Assembly (NCBI RefSeq): GCF_030146175.1
Contig: NZ_JASLCE010000126.1
Location: 1-38,174 of the forward strand
Direction: 5' to 3'
Length of the DNA stretch: 38,174 bases
From: Flavobacterium sp.
GTDB taxonomy: Bacteria > Bacteroidota > Bacteroidia > Flavobacteriales > Flavobacteriaceae
Shown here: piece after piece, positions 23,483 through 33,478 of the stretch
Numbering within the stretch: position 1 is the first letter of the stretch
How the letters are laid out: each line of letters begins with the position of its first letter
Notes under the pieces: generated by a model
Told to the model about the DNA's origin: nothing
What the model saw: the letters and a program-made list of their open reading frames with translations, nothing else
Database searches by the model: none
Made by a program: the position numbers and the translations under genes

Positions 23483-26410
23483 ATGTCTGAAGAAAGAGTA
23501 ATAAGAATTAACAAGGTTTTAAGGGAATTAAACATTTCTCTGGATAGAGCTGTGGACTATTTAAAAGATAAGGGATATACAATTGAATCCAGTCCGAATG
23601 CTAAAATTTCTAATGAGGAATATTCTATCTTGTGCGGTCAATTCTCTGCTGATAAAGGTAAAAAGGTGGCTTCTCTGGAGGTGAGCGAGGAGAAAAAGAA
23701 AGAGAAAGAGGCCTTGCGAGTGGAAAGAGAACGTGAGATGGAAGAGAAACGCAAAGAGGAAGAAAAACAACGTCAGGATATCATCAAAGCCAAAGCGACC
23801 CTTTCGGGGCCAAAAGCTATTGGTAAAATCGACCTGAACCCGAAAAAAACTGAAGTTGTTGCTGAAAAACCTTCTTCAGAAGAAACGGAAGTCGTAAACA
23901 CTCCGGAAGTAAAACCGGAAGTAGAACATAAAGCGGTGGAAGAAAAAATCGTAGAAAAAACTCCTGAAGTAGCTCCTGTAGCACCGGAACCTAAAGAGGT
24001 TAAGGAAATCAAGGAAGTGAAAGAGGTTAAAGAAATTAAGGAAGTTAAAGTAGTTAAGGAAGAAAAAACAGAAAAAGCGGAACCGGCTAAACCTGCCGCT
24101 GCTGCTGATGCACCTGTTGAGGAAGAGCGCATTGAAACGCAATACCAAAAACTTTCCGGAACAACTTTTACCGGTCAGATGATCGACCTTTCTCAGTTTA
24201 ATAAACCGAAAAAGAAGAAAGAAGAATTCAAAAAAGACAACAACAAGCCGAACACGGGCAATACTGCCAATGCCGGTCAGGGTGGTCAGAATTCAAATAA
24301 CAATAACAATGCTAACAAGAGCAAGAGAAAACGTATTCCGCCAAAACCGGGAACGCCTGGAGCTCAGCAGGGAAACAATCCACAGCAAGGTGGTGGTAAC
24401 AACAACAACCGTCAGGGCGGTGGAGGAAATAATCCGAGATTCGGAAATAATAAGCCTGGATTCCAAAAAGGAAACCGTCCGGCAATTGTTTCTAAAGTCG
24501 AGCCTACGGAAGAAGAAGTTAAAAACCAAATTAAAGAAACTTTAGAAAGACTTCAAGGTAAAGGAAGTAAGTCTAAAGCGGCAAAATACAGAAGAGATAA
24601 AAGAGATTCGCACCGTCAGAAATCAGATGACGAACAAAGAGCGATGGAAGAAGGAAGCAAAGTACTTAAAGTAACGGAATTCGTTACTGTAGGTGAAATT
24701 GCAACCATGATGGATGTGCCAATCACTAAAGTTATCGGAACCTGTATGTCATTGGGTATCATGGTGACCATGAACCAACGATTGGATGCTGAAACGCTTT
24801 CTATTGTAGCGGATGAGTTTGGTTATGAAGTAGAATTTATTACAACCGATATCGAAGAAGCAATCGAAGTAGTGGAAGACAGACCGGAAGATCTGGAACA
24901 CCGCGCACCGATTGTAACGGTAATGGGTCACGTTGACCACGGTAAAACATCCTTATTGGATTACATCCGTAAGACTAATGTTATCGCAGGAGAGTCCGGA
25001 GGTATTACACAGCACATTGGTGCTTATGGAGTACGATTGGATAACGGTCAGCGTATCGCATTCTTAGATACTCCGGGTCACGAGGCGTTTACCGCGATGC
25101 GTGCCCGTGGTGCTCAGGTTACGGATATCGTAATTATCGTGATTGCTGCCGACGATGACATCATGCCGCAAACCAAAGAGGCGATCAGCCACGCGCAAGC
25201 TGCAGGTGTACCGTTGATTTTCGCAATCAATAAAGTGGATAAGCCTACGGCAAATCCTGAAAAAATTAAAGAAAAACTAGCCGGTATGAACCTATTGGTT
25301 GAAGACTGGGGGGGTAAATACCAATCACACGATATCTCTGCTAAAACAGGATTAGGAGTGAAAGAATTACTTGAAAAAGTATTGTTGGAAGCTGAAATCC
25401 TTGATTTAAAAGCGAATCCAAACAAACCGGCTGTCGGAACTGTAGTGGAAGCCTTCCTTGATAAAGGACGTGGTTATGTATCTACTGTATTGGTTCAGGC
25501 GGGAACATTGCGAATCGGAGATTATGTATTAGCAGGTAAACACCACGGTAAGGTGAAAGCGATGCACGATGAGCGAGGACATAATATCAAAGAAGCAGGT
25601 CCTTCTACGCCGATTTCAATCTTAGGTCTTGACGGAGCGCCAACTGCAGGGGATAAGTTTAGTGTGTTTGAAGATGAAAGAGAAGCAAAACAAATCGCTG
25701 TTAAACGTGCACAATTATTACGTGAGCAATCGGTTCGTACGCAGAAACATATTACACTTGCCGAAATCGGTCGTCGTATCGCTTTAGGTCAATTTAAAGA
25801 ATTAAACATCATCCTTAAAGGGGACGTGGATGGATCGGTAGAAGCATTATCCGATTCCTTCTCGAAATTATCAACCGAAGAAATCCAGATCCGTATCATC
25901 CACAAAGGAGTTGGTGCAATTACCGAATCCGACGTATTGTTGGCTTCTGCATCGGATGCGATCATCATCGGATTTAACGTACGTCCTTCCGGAAGTGCAA
26001 AACAATTGGCTGATAAAGAAGAAATCGATATCCGAAACTACTCGATCATTTACGACGCTATCGACGATTTGAAAGATGCGATGGAAGGTATGTTATCACC
26101 GGAATTAAAAGAAGAAATTACCGGTACTGCCGAAATCCGCGAAACATTCAAAATCTCGAAAGTGGGTACGATTGCAGGATGTATGGTTACCGATGGTAAA
26201 ATCTTCCGTAACTCGAGAATCCGACTTATCCGTGATGGTGTGGTAATCTTTACCGGTGAATTGAGTACGCTAAAACGTTTTAAAGACGATGTAAAAGAAG
26301 TTTCCAAAGGATATGACTGTGGTATGCAGATCAAAAACTACAACGATATCAAAGAATACGATATCATTGAAGGATTCCAGGAAGTGGAAGTGAAAAAGAA
26401 ACTGAAATAA
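23483..26410 (+). CDS. infB: translation initiation factor IF-2
   Basis: A 975-residue GTPase that places initiator tRNA on the 30S subunit. It starts with an IF2N domain ([21 protein letters not shown]). A long unordered linker (about 55-400) follows, with a KEVKEI-type Lys/Glu repeat (about 170-195) and an Asn/Gly/Gln-rich basic stretch (about 255-335). A second IF2N domain ([20 protein letters not shown]) precedes the G domain, with G1 GHVDHGKTS (near 481), G3 DTPGHEAF and G4 NKVDKP. The C-terminal domains that contact ribosome and tRNA are complete. The length is typical of Bacteroidota. The operon ends at the strong terminator at 26461-26487. Confidence 0.97.
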   Translation: MSEERVIRINKVLRELNISLDRAVDYLKDKGYTIESSPNAKISNEEYSILCGQFSADKGKKVASLEVSEEKKKEKEALRVEREREMEEKRKEEEKQRQDIIKAKATLSGPKAIGKIDLNPKKTEVVAEKPSSEETEVVNTPEVKPEVEHKAVEEKIVEKTPEVAPVAPEPKEVKEIKEVKEVKEIKEVKVVKEEKTEKAEPAKPAAAADAPVEEERIETQYQKLSGTTFTGQMIDLSQFNKPKKKKEEFKKDNNKPNTGNTANAGQGGQNSNNNNNANKSKRKRIPPKPGTPGAQQGNNPQQGGGNNNNRQGGGGNNPRFGNNKPGFQKGNRPAIVSKVEPTEEEVKNQIKETLERLQGKGSKSKAAKYRRDKRDSHRQKSDDEQRAMEEGSKVLKVTEFVTVGEIATMMDVPITKVIGTCMSLGIMVTMNQRLDAETLSIVADEFGYEVEFITTDIEEAIEVVEDRPEDLEHRAPIVTVMGHVDHGKTSLLDYIRKTNVIAGESGGITQHIGAYGVRLDNGQRIAFLDTPGHEAFTAMRARGAQVTDIVIIVIAADDDIMPQTKEAISHAQAAGVPLIFAINKVDKPTANPEKIKEKLAGMNLLVEDWGGKYQSHDISAKTGLGVKELLEKVLLEAEILDLKANPNKPAVGTVVEAFLDKGRGYVSTVLVQAGTLRIGDYVLAGKHHGKVKAMHDERGHNIKEAGPSTPISILGLDGAPTAGDKFSVFEDEREAKQIAVKRAQLLREQSVRTQKHITLAEIGRRIALGQFKELNIILKGDVDGSVEALSDSFSKLSTEEIQIRIIHKGVGAITESDVLLASASDAIIIGFNVRPSGSAKQLADKEEIDIRNYSIIYDAIDDLKDAMEGMLSPELKEEITGTAEIRETFKISKVGTIAGCMVTDGKIFRNSRIRLIRDGVVIFTGELSTLKRFKDDVKEVSKGYDCGMQIKNYNDIKEYDIIEGFQEVEVKKKLK

Positions 26411-26419
26411 TCGGAATGT

Positions 26420-26444
26420 CTGACAGGTTTTTAAAATCTGTCAG
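26420..26444. repeat. palindrome CTGACAG...CTGTCAG after infB
   Basis: CTGACAG (26420-26426) and CTGTCAG (26438-26444) flank GTTTTTAAAAT; with one G-T pair the stem reaches 12 bp. It is not followed by a T-run and sits 10 bases after infB, before the real terminator. I believe similar CTGACAGG/CCTGTCAG palindromes occur dispersed in Flavobacterium genomes, but only this one is in the window. Confidence 0.45.
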
Positions 26445-26460
26445 GTGTTACCAAATAATA

Positions 26461-26487
26461 AAAAAGCCCCGCATAGCGGGGCTTTTT
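26461..26487 (+). terminator. bidirectional intrinsic terminator between infB and the SPOR gene
   Basis: AAAAAGCCCCGC (26461-26472) pairs with GCGGGGCTTTTT (26476-26487), loop ATA, with a T-run after it. The symmetrical A- and T-runs let it serve the convergent minus-strand gene as well. A second smaller hairpin, AAACCCGG/CCGGGTTT (26495-26516), lies between it and the SPOR gene. Confidence 0.9.
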
Positions 26488-26520
26488 TATTTTAAAACCC
26501 GGCGGCAACCGGGTTTGTTT

Positions 26521-26913
26521 TTATTGTTTGTTTGGTTTTATCAGTAAGGCATTCGGGTATTTCTTCTTGATGTCCAACAGGTTTTTTTCAGCCTCTATAC
26601 GTGTTTTAAATGAACCGATCCAAACCTTGTAGGAAGGATTGTTATACACGATGGTTCCGTCCATATTTCTGAATTCTTTTCGGAAATTTACCAACGTTTT
26701 TTTGGCTTCGTCATTAGTACCGTAAAAAATTTGAATTTTATACCGATCGTTAACAGTTATAGAGCTATTTATTTTTCGTTTTTCATTTAATAACTGTTCG
26801 AATTTCGGATCCTGATCTATGTTAATTTTTGCGGTTTGCGCCTGTGCGATTGGGCTTAAAAATAAAGCGATTAAAGGTAAAAAGTGGATTTTGTTTACGG
26901 GTAAGATTCTCAT
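26521..26913 (-). CDS. small exported SPOR-domain protein
   Basis: A 130-residue protein with a signal peptide (MRILPVNKIHFLPLIALFLSPIAQAQ), a short linker, and a SPOR fold (about 50-130: YKIQIFYGTNDEAKKTLVNF, YKVWIGSFKTRIEAEKNLLDIKKKYPNALLI). SPOR domains bind glycan strands of peptidoglycan lacking stem peptides, often at division sites. The start at 26913 is preferred over an ATG 21 bases upstream because it opens a proper signal peptide and because the likely promoter -7 element (26932-26939) overlaps the upstream ATG. Single gene, convergent with infB. Confidence 0.88.
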   Translation of the reverse strand: MRILPVNKIHFLPLIALFLSPIAQAQTAKINIDQDPKFEQLLNEKRKINSSITVNDRYKIQIFYGTNDEAKKTLVNFRKEFRNMDGTIVYNNPSYKVWIGSFKTRIEAEKNLLDIKKKYPNALLIKPNKQ

Positions 26914-26931
26914 AATGAAGTATGTTTGGTG

Positions 26932-26939
26932 CAAAAATA
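26932..26939 (-). promoter_or_regulatory. -7 element of the SPOR gene
   Basis: TATTTTTG on the minus strand fits TAnnTTTG exactly, 18 bases before the chosen start codon. No clear TTG at the -33 distance. Confidence 0.5.
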
Positions 26940-27017
26940 CAATTATTCCGTGAAAACGGGCTCTGACGGTTTATTTAGAATGGGTATAAATTGCAATTAA
27001 GATAAATTTAAGGTTTT

Positions 27018-27044
27018 TTGAATAGTACATAAGTCGTATTTTTG
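27018..27044 (+). promoter_or_regulatory. promoter of the act-cox respiratory operon
   Basis: TTG at 27018-27020, 16-base spacer (one short of the usual range), TATTTTTG at 27037-27044. The transcript would start near 27051 and carry a leader of about 80 bases before the actA ATG. Confidence 0.6.
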
Positions 27045-27129
27045 TCGGAGTTTATAAATAAGGTAGGCTTTTGCCCTAGGACAACTCTAGACAAAATCGT
27101 GCCAAATTTAGTTGATAATCATTTTAACT

Positions 27130-28404
27130 ATGAAAAAAGTGGGTAACCATAAATCGTTTTCAAAGATTTTATTGTTCAGTTTAGCATTAGTGCTATCTTT
27201 TTCTTTTACCTCCAATGCACAGGATGCAGCTGCAGGTAAAGCGCTTTTTAATTCTAATTGTGCCGCTTGTCACAAGTTGGATGCAGCAATGACGGGGCCT
27301 GCGCTTCGTGGTGTTGTAGAACGACATGACACAGCCTGGTTGCATAAATGGATTAAAAACAGTTCCGAGTTGATTAAATCCGGTGATGCCAAAGCTATTA
27401 AGGTATTTGAGGAGAATGACAAGAAAGTAATGACTGCTTTCCCGCAATTGTCTGATGCCGATATCGATAATATCTTAGCATATACTTCCCAACCGAAGGA
27501 GGAGCCTAAGGCTGCTGCTGTAGGTGGTGGTGGTGCTGCCGGTGCTCAGGAAGGTGGGGTTTCTAATAACCTGGTTTTAGGAGTTTTGGCGGTGGTGCTT
27601 GCTATGTTGGTAGCAATGTTATTGTTCGTGAAAAACGTACTGAACAAAATTGCGAAAGCGAACGGTATCGAGGCTCCTGTAAAAGAGAAGTCGTTGCCAA
27701 TCTGGATTGCTTTTGCCAGAAATCAATTCCTGGTATTGGTATCGGTTATTGTAATGCTTTTAGTTGGAGCATACTTTATCTACGGGTACTTAATGCAAGT
27801 GGGTGTTGATCAAGGGTATGAGCCGATTCAGCCAATTCACTTCTCGCATAAAATTCACGCAGGTGATAACGGTATTGATTGTAAATACTGTCACTCTTCT
27901 GCTCGTGTTAGTAAAACTTCAGGTATTCCGTCGTTGAATGTTTGTATGAACTGTCATAAGAACATTAATGAATTCCAAGGGGATGCCGATTCAACTTATG
28001 TTGATCATACAAAAGAATTCTACTCTGCTGAAATCCAAAAACTATACGATGCGGTAGGATGGGATAAAACAGCTCAAAAATATACAGGAAAAGTGAAACC
28101 TGTTAAGTGGGTTCGTGTTCATAATCTTCCTGACTTTGTGTACTTCAATCACTCACAGCACGTGTCTGTTGCGGGATTAGAGTGTCAGAAATGTCACGGT
28201 CCGGTTGAGACTATGGAAATTATGAGACAACATTCTCCATTAACTATGGGATGGTGTGTGAACTGTCACAGAGAAACCAATGTTAATGTGGAAGGTAACG
28301 AGTACTACAAAAAAATCCACGAAGAACTATCCAAAAAATATGGTGTAGATAAATTGACAGCTGCACAAATGGGAGGTTTAGAGTGTGGTAAATGTCACTA
28401 TTAA
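27130..28404 (+). CDS. actA: alternative complex III subunit ActA, multihaem cytochrome c
   Basis: A 424-residue electron-transfer subunit of the menaquinol:cytochrome c oxidoreductase. A signal peptide (1-~30) precedes a class I cytochrome c domain with CAACH (Cys44-His48). Two membrane helices follow (about 147-172 and 200-223), then a periplasmic part with five more haem motifs: CKYCH, CMNCH, CQKCH, CVNCH and CGKCH, the last at the very end. Six CXXCH sites are visible in total, one in the N-terminal domain and five in the pentahaem part. The ATG at 27130 opens the signal peptide; a TTG at 27112 would add six residues. First gene of the operon; actB follows after 32 bases. Confidence 0.95.
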   Translation: MKKVGNHKSFSKILLFSLALVLSFSFTSNAQDAAAGKALFNSNCAACHKLDAAMTGPALRGVVERHDTAWLHKWIKNSSELIKSGDAKAIKVFEENDKKVMTAFPQLSDADIDNILAYTSQPKEEPKAAAVGGGGAAGAQEGGVSNNLVLGVLAVVLAMLVAMLLFVKNVLNKIAKANGIEAPVKEKSLPIWIAFARNQFLVLVSVIVMLLVGAYFIYGYLMQVGVDQGYEPIQPIHFSHKIHAGDNGIDCKYCHSSARVSKTSGIPSLNVCMNCHKNINEFQGDADSTYVDHTKEFYSAEIQKLYDAVGWDKTAQKYTGKVKPVKWVRVHNLPDFVYFNHSQHVSVAGLECQKCHGPVETMEIMRQHSPLTMGWCVNCHRETNVNVEGNEYYKKIHEELSKKYGVDKLTAAQMGGLECGKCHY

Positions 28405-28436
28405 TAAATAAATTAAGAAGCTAATATCTATATACA

Positions 28437-31400
28437 ATGGCATCAAACAAAAAATACTGGAAAAGTGTTGAAGAACTAAACGAAAATAGTTCTATTGTTG
28501 AGACGCTAAGAAACAATGAGTTTGTTGAAGAAATTCCTACCGATGAATTTCTTGGAGATAAGGATTCCTTATCGACTTCATCAACTACTCGTCGTGACTT
28601 TTTGAAATACGTAGGATTTTCTACAGCAGCAGCTTCTTTAGCTGCGTGTGAAGGTCCGGTAATCAAGTCTATTCCTTATGTAGTTCAACCTGAAGAGATC
28701 ATTCCAGGTGTTGCAGATTTCTATGCAACAACTATTGCTGATGGTTTCGATTTCGCGAATATCCTTATCAAAACGCGTGAAGGTCGTCCTATTAAGGTTG
28801 AAAATAATAATTTACCTAATGCAAAAACCGGAGCGAACGCAAGAGTTCATGCTTCTGTATTATCGCTTTACGATAGCCTTCGTTTAAAACAATCTAAAAT
28901 TGAAGGTAAAGATGCTTCATGGGCTGATGTTGATGCTAAAGTAACAGCAGCATTGGCAGATGCTAAAGCAAAAGGTGGACAAGTGGTTCTTTTAACAGGT
29001 ACGATGGCGAGTCCGTCTACTGATAAATTGATAGCTGATTTTATCGCAAAAAATCCTACTGCTAAACATGTAGTGTATGATGCGGTTTCAAGTTCTGATG
29101 CTCTTGATGCTTTCCAAACGGTATATGGAGAAAGAGCTTTAGCTGATTATGATTTCTCAAAAGCAGATGTTATTGTTTCTGTTGGAGCTGATATCTTAGG
29201 AGATTGGCAAGGTGGCGGATACGATGCAGGATATGCACAGGGACGTATTCCTAAAAACGGGAAAATGTCGAAACACATCCAAATCGAATCTAATATGTCA
29301 CTTGCGGGTGCAAACGCAGACAAGCGTATCCCGATGACCGTTACAGAGCAAAAACACGCTTTAGTAAAAATATACAATGTAATTACCGGTGCTTCGGTTT
29401 CGACTCCGAAAGTAGCAAACGAAGAAGCGGTAATGAAAGCAGCGCAACAATTAAAAGCTGCTGCCGGAAAAGGAGTTTTAGTTTCTGGTCTGGATGATGT
29501 TAATGCACAATTATTGGTGTTGGCTATCAACAGAGCTTTAAATGCCGAAGCGTTCAACCCGGCTACACCTCGCCTGATCCGTAAAGGTGATGCGAAAGCA
29601 GTAGCACAATTGGTAAAAGACATGAAAGCGGGTGCTGTACACACGTTAATCATGAACGGTGTTAACCCGGTTTATACATTACCAAATTCTGCTGAATTCG
29701 TAGAAGGTCTTAACAAAGTAAAAATGTCTGTTGCGTTTTCATTAAAAGAAGATGAAACAGCTTTAAAAACAAAGGTTGCCGTTGCAACGCCACACTATTT
29801 AGAGTCTTGGGGAGATGTTTCCATCGTAAAAGGACACTATAGTATTACGCAGCCAACGATCCGTCCTTTGTTTGATACAAAACAATTCCAGGAGGCATTA
29901 TTAGCCTGGACAGGAAATCCGGCTTCTTACTATGATTTCCTTAAAGCACACGGTACTTCAGTAGTAGCGGGTGGCGCAACCTGGAATAAATTAGTTCACG
30001 ACGGTTTCTATGTAACTCCGGTTACAGCAGCTGTTGGTGGTGCTAATGTTGATTTTGCTTCTGCTGCCGGAGCTTTAGCGCAAGCTAAAAACCTTGGTGG
30101 ACTGGAATTAGTATTGTATACTAAAACCGGTATGGGTGATGGTCAACAAGCAAACAACCCTTGGTTACAAGAGTTCCCGGATCCGATTACACGTGTATCA
30201 TGGGATAACTACGTAACCGTTTCTAAAAAAGACGCTGAAAAACTAGGTTTAGTAAACTATAACGTAGCAAACGGTGGATTAAACGGAAGCTACTCTACTA
30301 TTGAAGTAGGTGGTGTGAAGTTGGAAAACGTTCCGGTAATTATTCAACCAGGTCAGGCTGTTGGTACTATCGGTCTTGCTTTAGGTTACGGCCGTAAAGA
30401 AGCAATGAAACAGGAAATGCAAGTTGGAGTTAATGCATATACACTTTATGCAAACATGAAATCCGACCAGTCTGCAAAAGTTTCCAAAGCAAACGGAGAT
30501 CACGAATTTGCTTGTGTTCAGTTACAAAAAACATTAATGGGTAGAGGTGATATCATCAAAGAAACTACCCTTGAAATCTTCAATACTAAAGATGCTGCAG
30601 AATGGAATGTAATGCCAATGGTGTCTTTAGATCACAAAGAAACTCCGGTTACTAAAGTTGATATCTGGGATTCTTTCGATCGTTCAGTGGGTCACCACTT
30701 TAACTTATCGATCGACTTGAATGCTTGTACTGGTTGTGGTGCTTGTGTTATCGCATGTCACGCAGAAAACAACGTACCGGTAGTTGGTAAATCTGAGGTT
30801 AGAAGAAGCCGTGATATGCACTGGTTGCGTATTGACCGTTACTATTCTTCTCAGGATACTTTCAAAGGAGATGTGGAATTAAAAGAAAATGCATCCGGAT
30901 TAATGAACTCTATCGATACCTTCACCGGTATGGAAGATCCATCAGAAAATCCACAGGTTGCTTTCCAACCGGTAATGTGTCAGCACTGTAACCACGCACC
31001 ATGTGAAACTGTATGTCCGGTAGCGGCTACTTCTCACGGTCGTCAGGGACAAAACCACATGGCATACAACCGTTGTGTGGGTACGCGTTACTGTGCAAAC
31101 AACTGTCCGTATAAAGTACGTCGTTTCAACTGGTTCTTGTACAACAAAAACAGTGAGTTCGACTACCACATGAATGATGATTTAGGACGTATGGTATTGA
31201 ATCCTGATGTGAACGTTCGTTCAAGAGGGGTTATGGAGAAATGTTCACTATGTATCCAGATGACTCAATCGACTATCTTAAAAGCGAAACGCGAAGGAAG
31301 ATTAGTAGGTAAAGACGAGTTCCAGGTAGCATGTTCGGCAGCTTGTTCAAGCGGAGCAATGATATTTGGTGACGTAAATGATAAAGAAAGTCAGGTTGCT

Positions 31401-31493
31401 AAATTAGCCGAAGACGACAGAATGTATCACTTACTGGAGCACATCGGAACAAAACCAAATGTATTCTACCACGTAAAAGTTAGAAATACCTAA
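28437..31493 (+). CDS. actB: alternative complex III subunit ActB, iron-sulphur/molybdopterin-like subunit
   Basis: A 1018-residue periplasmic fusion. After ~48 polar residues comes a twin-arginine signal (TTRRDFLKYVGFSTAAASLAAC; Arg52-Arg53) that ends in a lipobox-like LAAC at Cys71, suggesting Tat export and a lipid anchor. Residues ~75-740 resemble a molybdopterin oxidoreductase domain, which in this complex is known not to carry the cofactor. The C-terminal part (~750-1018) is a four-cluster ferredoxin domain: NACTGCGACVIACHAENN, CQHCNHAPCETVCPV, CVGTRYCANNCPY and CSLCIQ...ACSAACSSGA. It should pass electrons from quinol oxidised at ActC toward the haems of ActA and ActE. Confidence 0.96.
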   Translation: MASNKKYWKSVEELNENSSIVETLRNNEFVEEIPTDEFLGDKDSLSTSSTTRRDFLKYVGFSTAAASLAACEGPVIKSIPYVVQPEEIIPGVADFYATTIADGFDFANILIKTREGRPIKVENNNLPNAKTGANARVHASVLSLYDSLRLKQSKIEGKDASWADVDAKVTAALADAKAKGGQVVLLTGTMASPSTDKLIADFIAKNPTAKHVVYDAVSSSDALDAFQTVYGERALADYDFSKADVIVSVGADILGDWQGGGYDAGYAQGRIPKNGKMSKHIQIESNMSLAGANADKRIPMTVTEQKHALVKIYNVITGASVSTPKVANEEAVMKAAQQLKAAAGKGVLVSGLDDVNAQLLVLAINRALNAEAFNPATPRLIRKGDAKAVAQLVKDMKAGAVHTLIMNGVNPVYTLPNSAEFVEGLNKVKMSVAFSLKEDETALKTKVAVATPHYLESWGDVSIVKGHYSITQPTIRPLFDTKQFQEALLAWTGNPASYYDFLKAHGTSVVAGGATWNKLVHDGFYVTPVTAAVGGANVDFASAAGALAQAKNLGGLELVLYTKTGMGDGQQANNPWLQEFPDPITRVSWDNYVTVSKKDAEKLGLVNYNVANGGLNGSYSTIEVGGVKLENVPVIIQPGQAVGTIGLALGYGRKEAMKQEMQVGVNAYTLYANMKSDQSAKVSKANGDHEFACVQLQKTLMGRGDIIKETTLEIFNTKDAAEWNVMPMVSLDHKETPVTKVDIWDSFDRSVGHHFNLSIDLNACTGCGACVIACHAENNVPVVGKSEVRRSRDMHWLRIDRYYSSQDTFKGDVELKENASGLMNSIDTFTGMEDPSENPQVAFQPVMCQHCNHAPCETVCPVAATSHGRQGQNHMAYNRCVGTRYCANNCPYKVRRFNWFLYNKNSEFDYHMNDDLGRMVLNPDVNVRSRGVMEKCSLCIQMTQSTILKAKREGRLVGKDEFQVACSAACSSGAMIFGDVNDKESQVAKLAEDDRMYHLLEHIGTKPNVFYHVKVRNT

Positions 31494-31532
31494 ACAAGTA
31501 AAATAATTAATTAAGAATCAATATAAAGGATT

Positions 31533-32939
31533 ATGTCGTCTCATTACGAAGCACCCATTAGAAAACCTTTGGTTATAGGTGATAAAACTTATCACGATGT
31601 AACAGTAGATGTAGCTAGACCTGTTGAAGGAAGAGCGAACAAACTATGGTGGATAGTATTCTCTATCGCGTTAACCGCATTCCTTTGGGGTGCTGGTTGT
31701 ATGATCTACACCATTTCTACCGGTATCGGAACATGGGGATTAAATAAAACAATTGGTTGGGCATGGGATATCACCAACTTCGTATGGTGGGTAGGTATCG
31801 GTCACGCCGGAACCCTAATTTCTGCCGTACTATTATTATTCCGTCAAAAATGGAGAATGGCGATTAACCGTTCTGCAGAAGCGATGACTATCTTCTCGGT
31901 AGTTCAGGCAGGTTTATTCCCGATTATCCACATGGGTCGTCCATGGTTAGGATACTGGGTATTACCAATCCCGAACCAATTCGGTTCACTTTGGGTTAAC
32001 TTTAACTCACCCTTACTTTGGGACGTATTCGCGATCTCGACCTATTTATCGGTTTCATTGGTTTTCTGGTGGACTGGTTTATTACCGGATTTCGCAATGC
32101 TACGTGACCGTGCGGTAACACCATTTACAAAAAGAGTTTATTCAATCCTTTCGTTCGGATGGAGTGGTAGAGCAAAAGACTGGCAGCGTTTTGAAGAGGT
32201 ATCTCTTGTATTAGCTGGTTTGGCAACACCTCTTGTACTTTCCGTACACACGATTGTATCCTTTGACTTTGCTACTTCCGTTATCCCGGGATGGCATACC
32301 ACAATCTTACCTCCGTACTTCGTTGCGGGTGCGATCTTCTCCGGATTCGCAATGGTAAACACACTTTTGATCATTATGAGAAAAGTGTCAAATCTTGAAG
32401 AGTATATCACTGTACAGCATATCGAATTGATGAACATCGTAGTAATGATTACGGGGTCTATCGTAGGTATCGCTTATATCACTGAGTTATTCGTAGCTTG
32501 GTATTCAGGAGTAGAATACGAACAATATGCTTTCTTAAACAGAGCAACAGGTCCTTACTGGTGGTCATACTGGTTGATGATGACGTGTAACGTATTCTCG
32601 CCGCAGTTCATGTGGTTCAAAAAATTAAGAACCAGTATCATGTTCTCATTCATTATCTCTATCGTAGTAAACATCGGTATGTGGTTTGAGCGTTTCGTAA
32701 TTATCGTAACATCACTACACCGTGATTACCTACCATCTTCTTGGACTATGTTCCAGCCGACTTTTGTGGACGCTGGTATCTATATCGGTACAATCGGATT
32801 CTTCTTCGTATTATTCTTATTATATTCAAGAAGCTTCCCGGTAATTGCACAGGCAGAGGTTAAAACGATCCTAAAAACATCGGGTGATAACTACAAGAGA
32901 CAAAGAGAACAAGAAGGACACAATTCACATAATCATTAA
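31533..32939 (+). CDS. actC: alternative complex III subunit ActC, NrfD-type quinol-binding membrane protein
   Basis: A 468-residue integral membrane protein of the NrfD/PsrC family with about ten hydrophobic helices. Family elements are WWIVFSIALTAFLWGAGCMIY, VWWVGIGHAGTLISAVLLLFRQKWR, and helices with acidic residues near the membrane face. In alternative complex III this subunit holds the menaquinol site and a proposed proton path. The C-terminus is a short polar tail ending EQEGHNSHNH. actB lies 39 bases upstream and actD starts 6 bases downstream, in keeping with one transcript. Confidence 0.95.
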   Translation: MSSHYEAPIRKPLVIGDKTYHDVTVDVARPVEGRANKLWWIVFSIALTAFLWGAGCMIYTISTGIGTWGLNKTIGWAWDITNFVWWVGIGHAGTLISAVLLLFRQKWRMAINRSAEAMTIFSVVQAGLFPIIHMGRPWLGYWVLPIPNQFGSLWVNFNSPLLWDVFAISTYLSVSLVFWWTGLLPDFAMLRDRAVTPFTKRVYSILSFGWSGRAKDWQRFEEVSLVLAGLATPLVLSVHTIVSFDFATSVIPGWHTTILPPYFVAGAIFSGFAMVNTLLIIMRKVSNLEEYITVQHIELMNIVVMITGSIVGIAYITELFVAWYSGVEYEQYAFLNRATGPYWWSYWLMMTCNVFSPQFMWFKKLRTSIMFSFIISIVVNIGMWFERFVIIVTSLHRDYLPSSWTMFQPTFVDAGIYIGTIGFFFVLFLLYSRSFPVIAQAEVKTILKTSGDNYKRQREQEGHNSHNH

Positions 32940-32945
32940 TAGATC

Positions 32946-33470
32946 ATGAGTAATAAAGTAATACATGCTATATACAATGATGATGACATTCTAATGGATG
33001 CTGTTAAAGCTACCCGTGCGGCACATCATCATATTGAAGAAGTTTACACGCCATTCCCGGTTCACGGGTTGGACAAAGCAATGGGGTTAGCGCCTACAAG
33101 AATTGCGATTGCTTCTTTCCTTTACGGTTTAGTTGGTTTATCAGTTGCGGCATCATTAATGAACTATGTAATGATTGTTGACTGGCCACAGGATATCGGT
33201 GGAAAACCAAGTTTTAGTTTTATCGATAACATGCCGGCTTTCGTGCCTATTATGTTTGAGCTTACCGTATTTTTCGCGGCTCACTTAATGGTAATCACGT
33301 TCTACCTTAGAAGTAGATTATGGCCGTTCAAAGCCGCTGAAAACCCGGATGTAAGAACTACAGACGATCACTTCTTAATGGAAGTGGCACTTCACGGAAA
33401 CGAAGATGATTTGATTTCGTTCTTCAAGAATACAGGTGCTGTAGAAGTTAAAGTAATTGATAAGCATTAA
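32946..33470 (+). CDS. actD: alternative complex III subunit ActD (DUF3341)
   Basis: A 174-residue protein with an N-terminal cytoplasmic part (NKVIHAIYNDDDILMDAVKATRAAHHHIEEVYTPFPVHGLDKAMG), two membrane helices (about 52-78 and 100-122) and a short soluble end (DDHFLMEVALHGNEDDLISFFKNTGAVEVKVID). This is the normal DUF3341 layout. ActD carries no cofactor and is a structural subunit next to ActC. It begins 6 bases after actC and is followed after 8 bases by actE. Confidence 0.94.
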   Translation: MSNKVIHAIYNDDDILMDAVKATRAAHHHIEEVYTPFPVHGLDKAMGLAPTRIAIASFLYGLVGLSVAASLMNYVMIVDWPQDIGGKPSFSFIDNMPAFVPIMFELTVFFAAHLMVITFYLRSRLWPFKAAENPDVRTTDDHFLMEVALHGNEDDLISFFKNTGAVEVKVIDKH

Positions 33471-33478
33471 TTGAAGAT

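Noticed and set aside
23991..24480. Repeated DNA in infB considered as a CRISPR-like or tandem repeat array
   Set aside because: The repeats are in frame, lack unique spacers of constant length, and encode the usual low-complexity IF-2 linker.
29147..29653. A 168-codon minus-strand frame inside actB
   Set aside because: It lies opposite a strongly conserved part of ActB, with composition expected of an antisense shadow.
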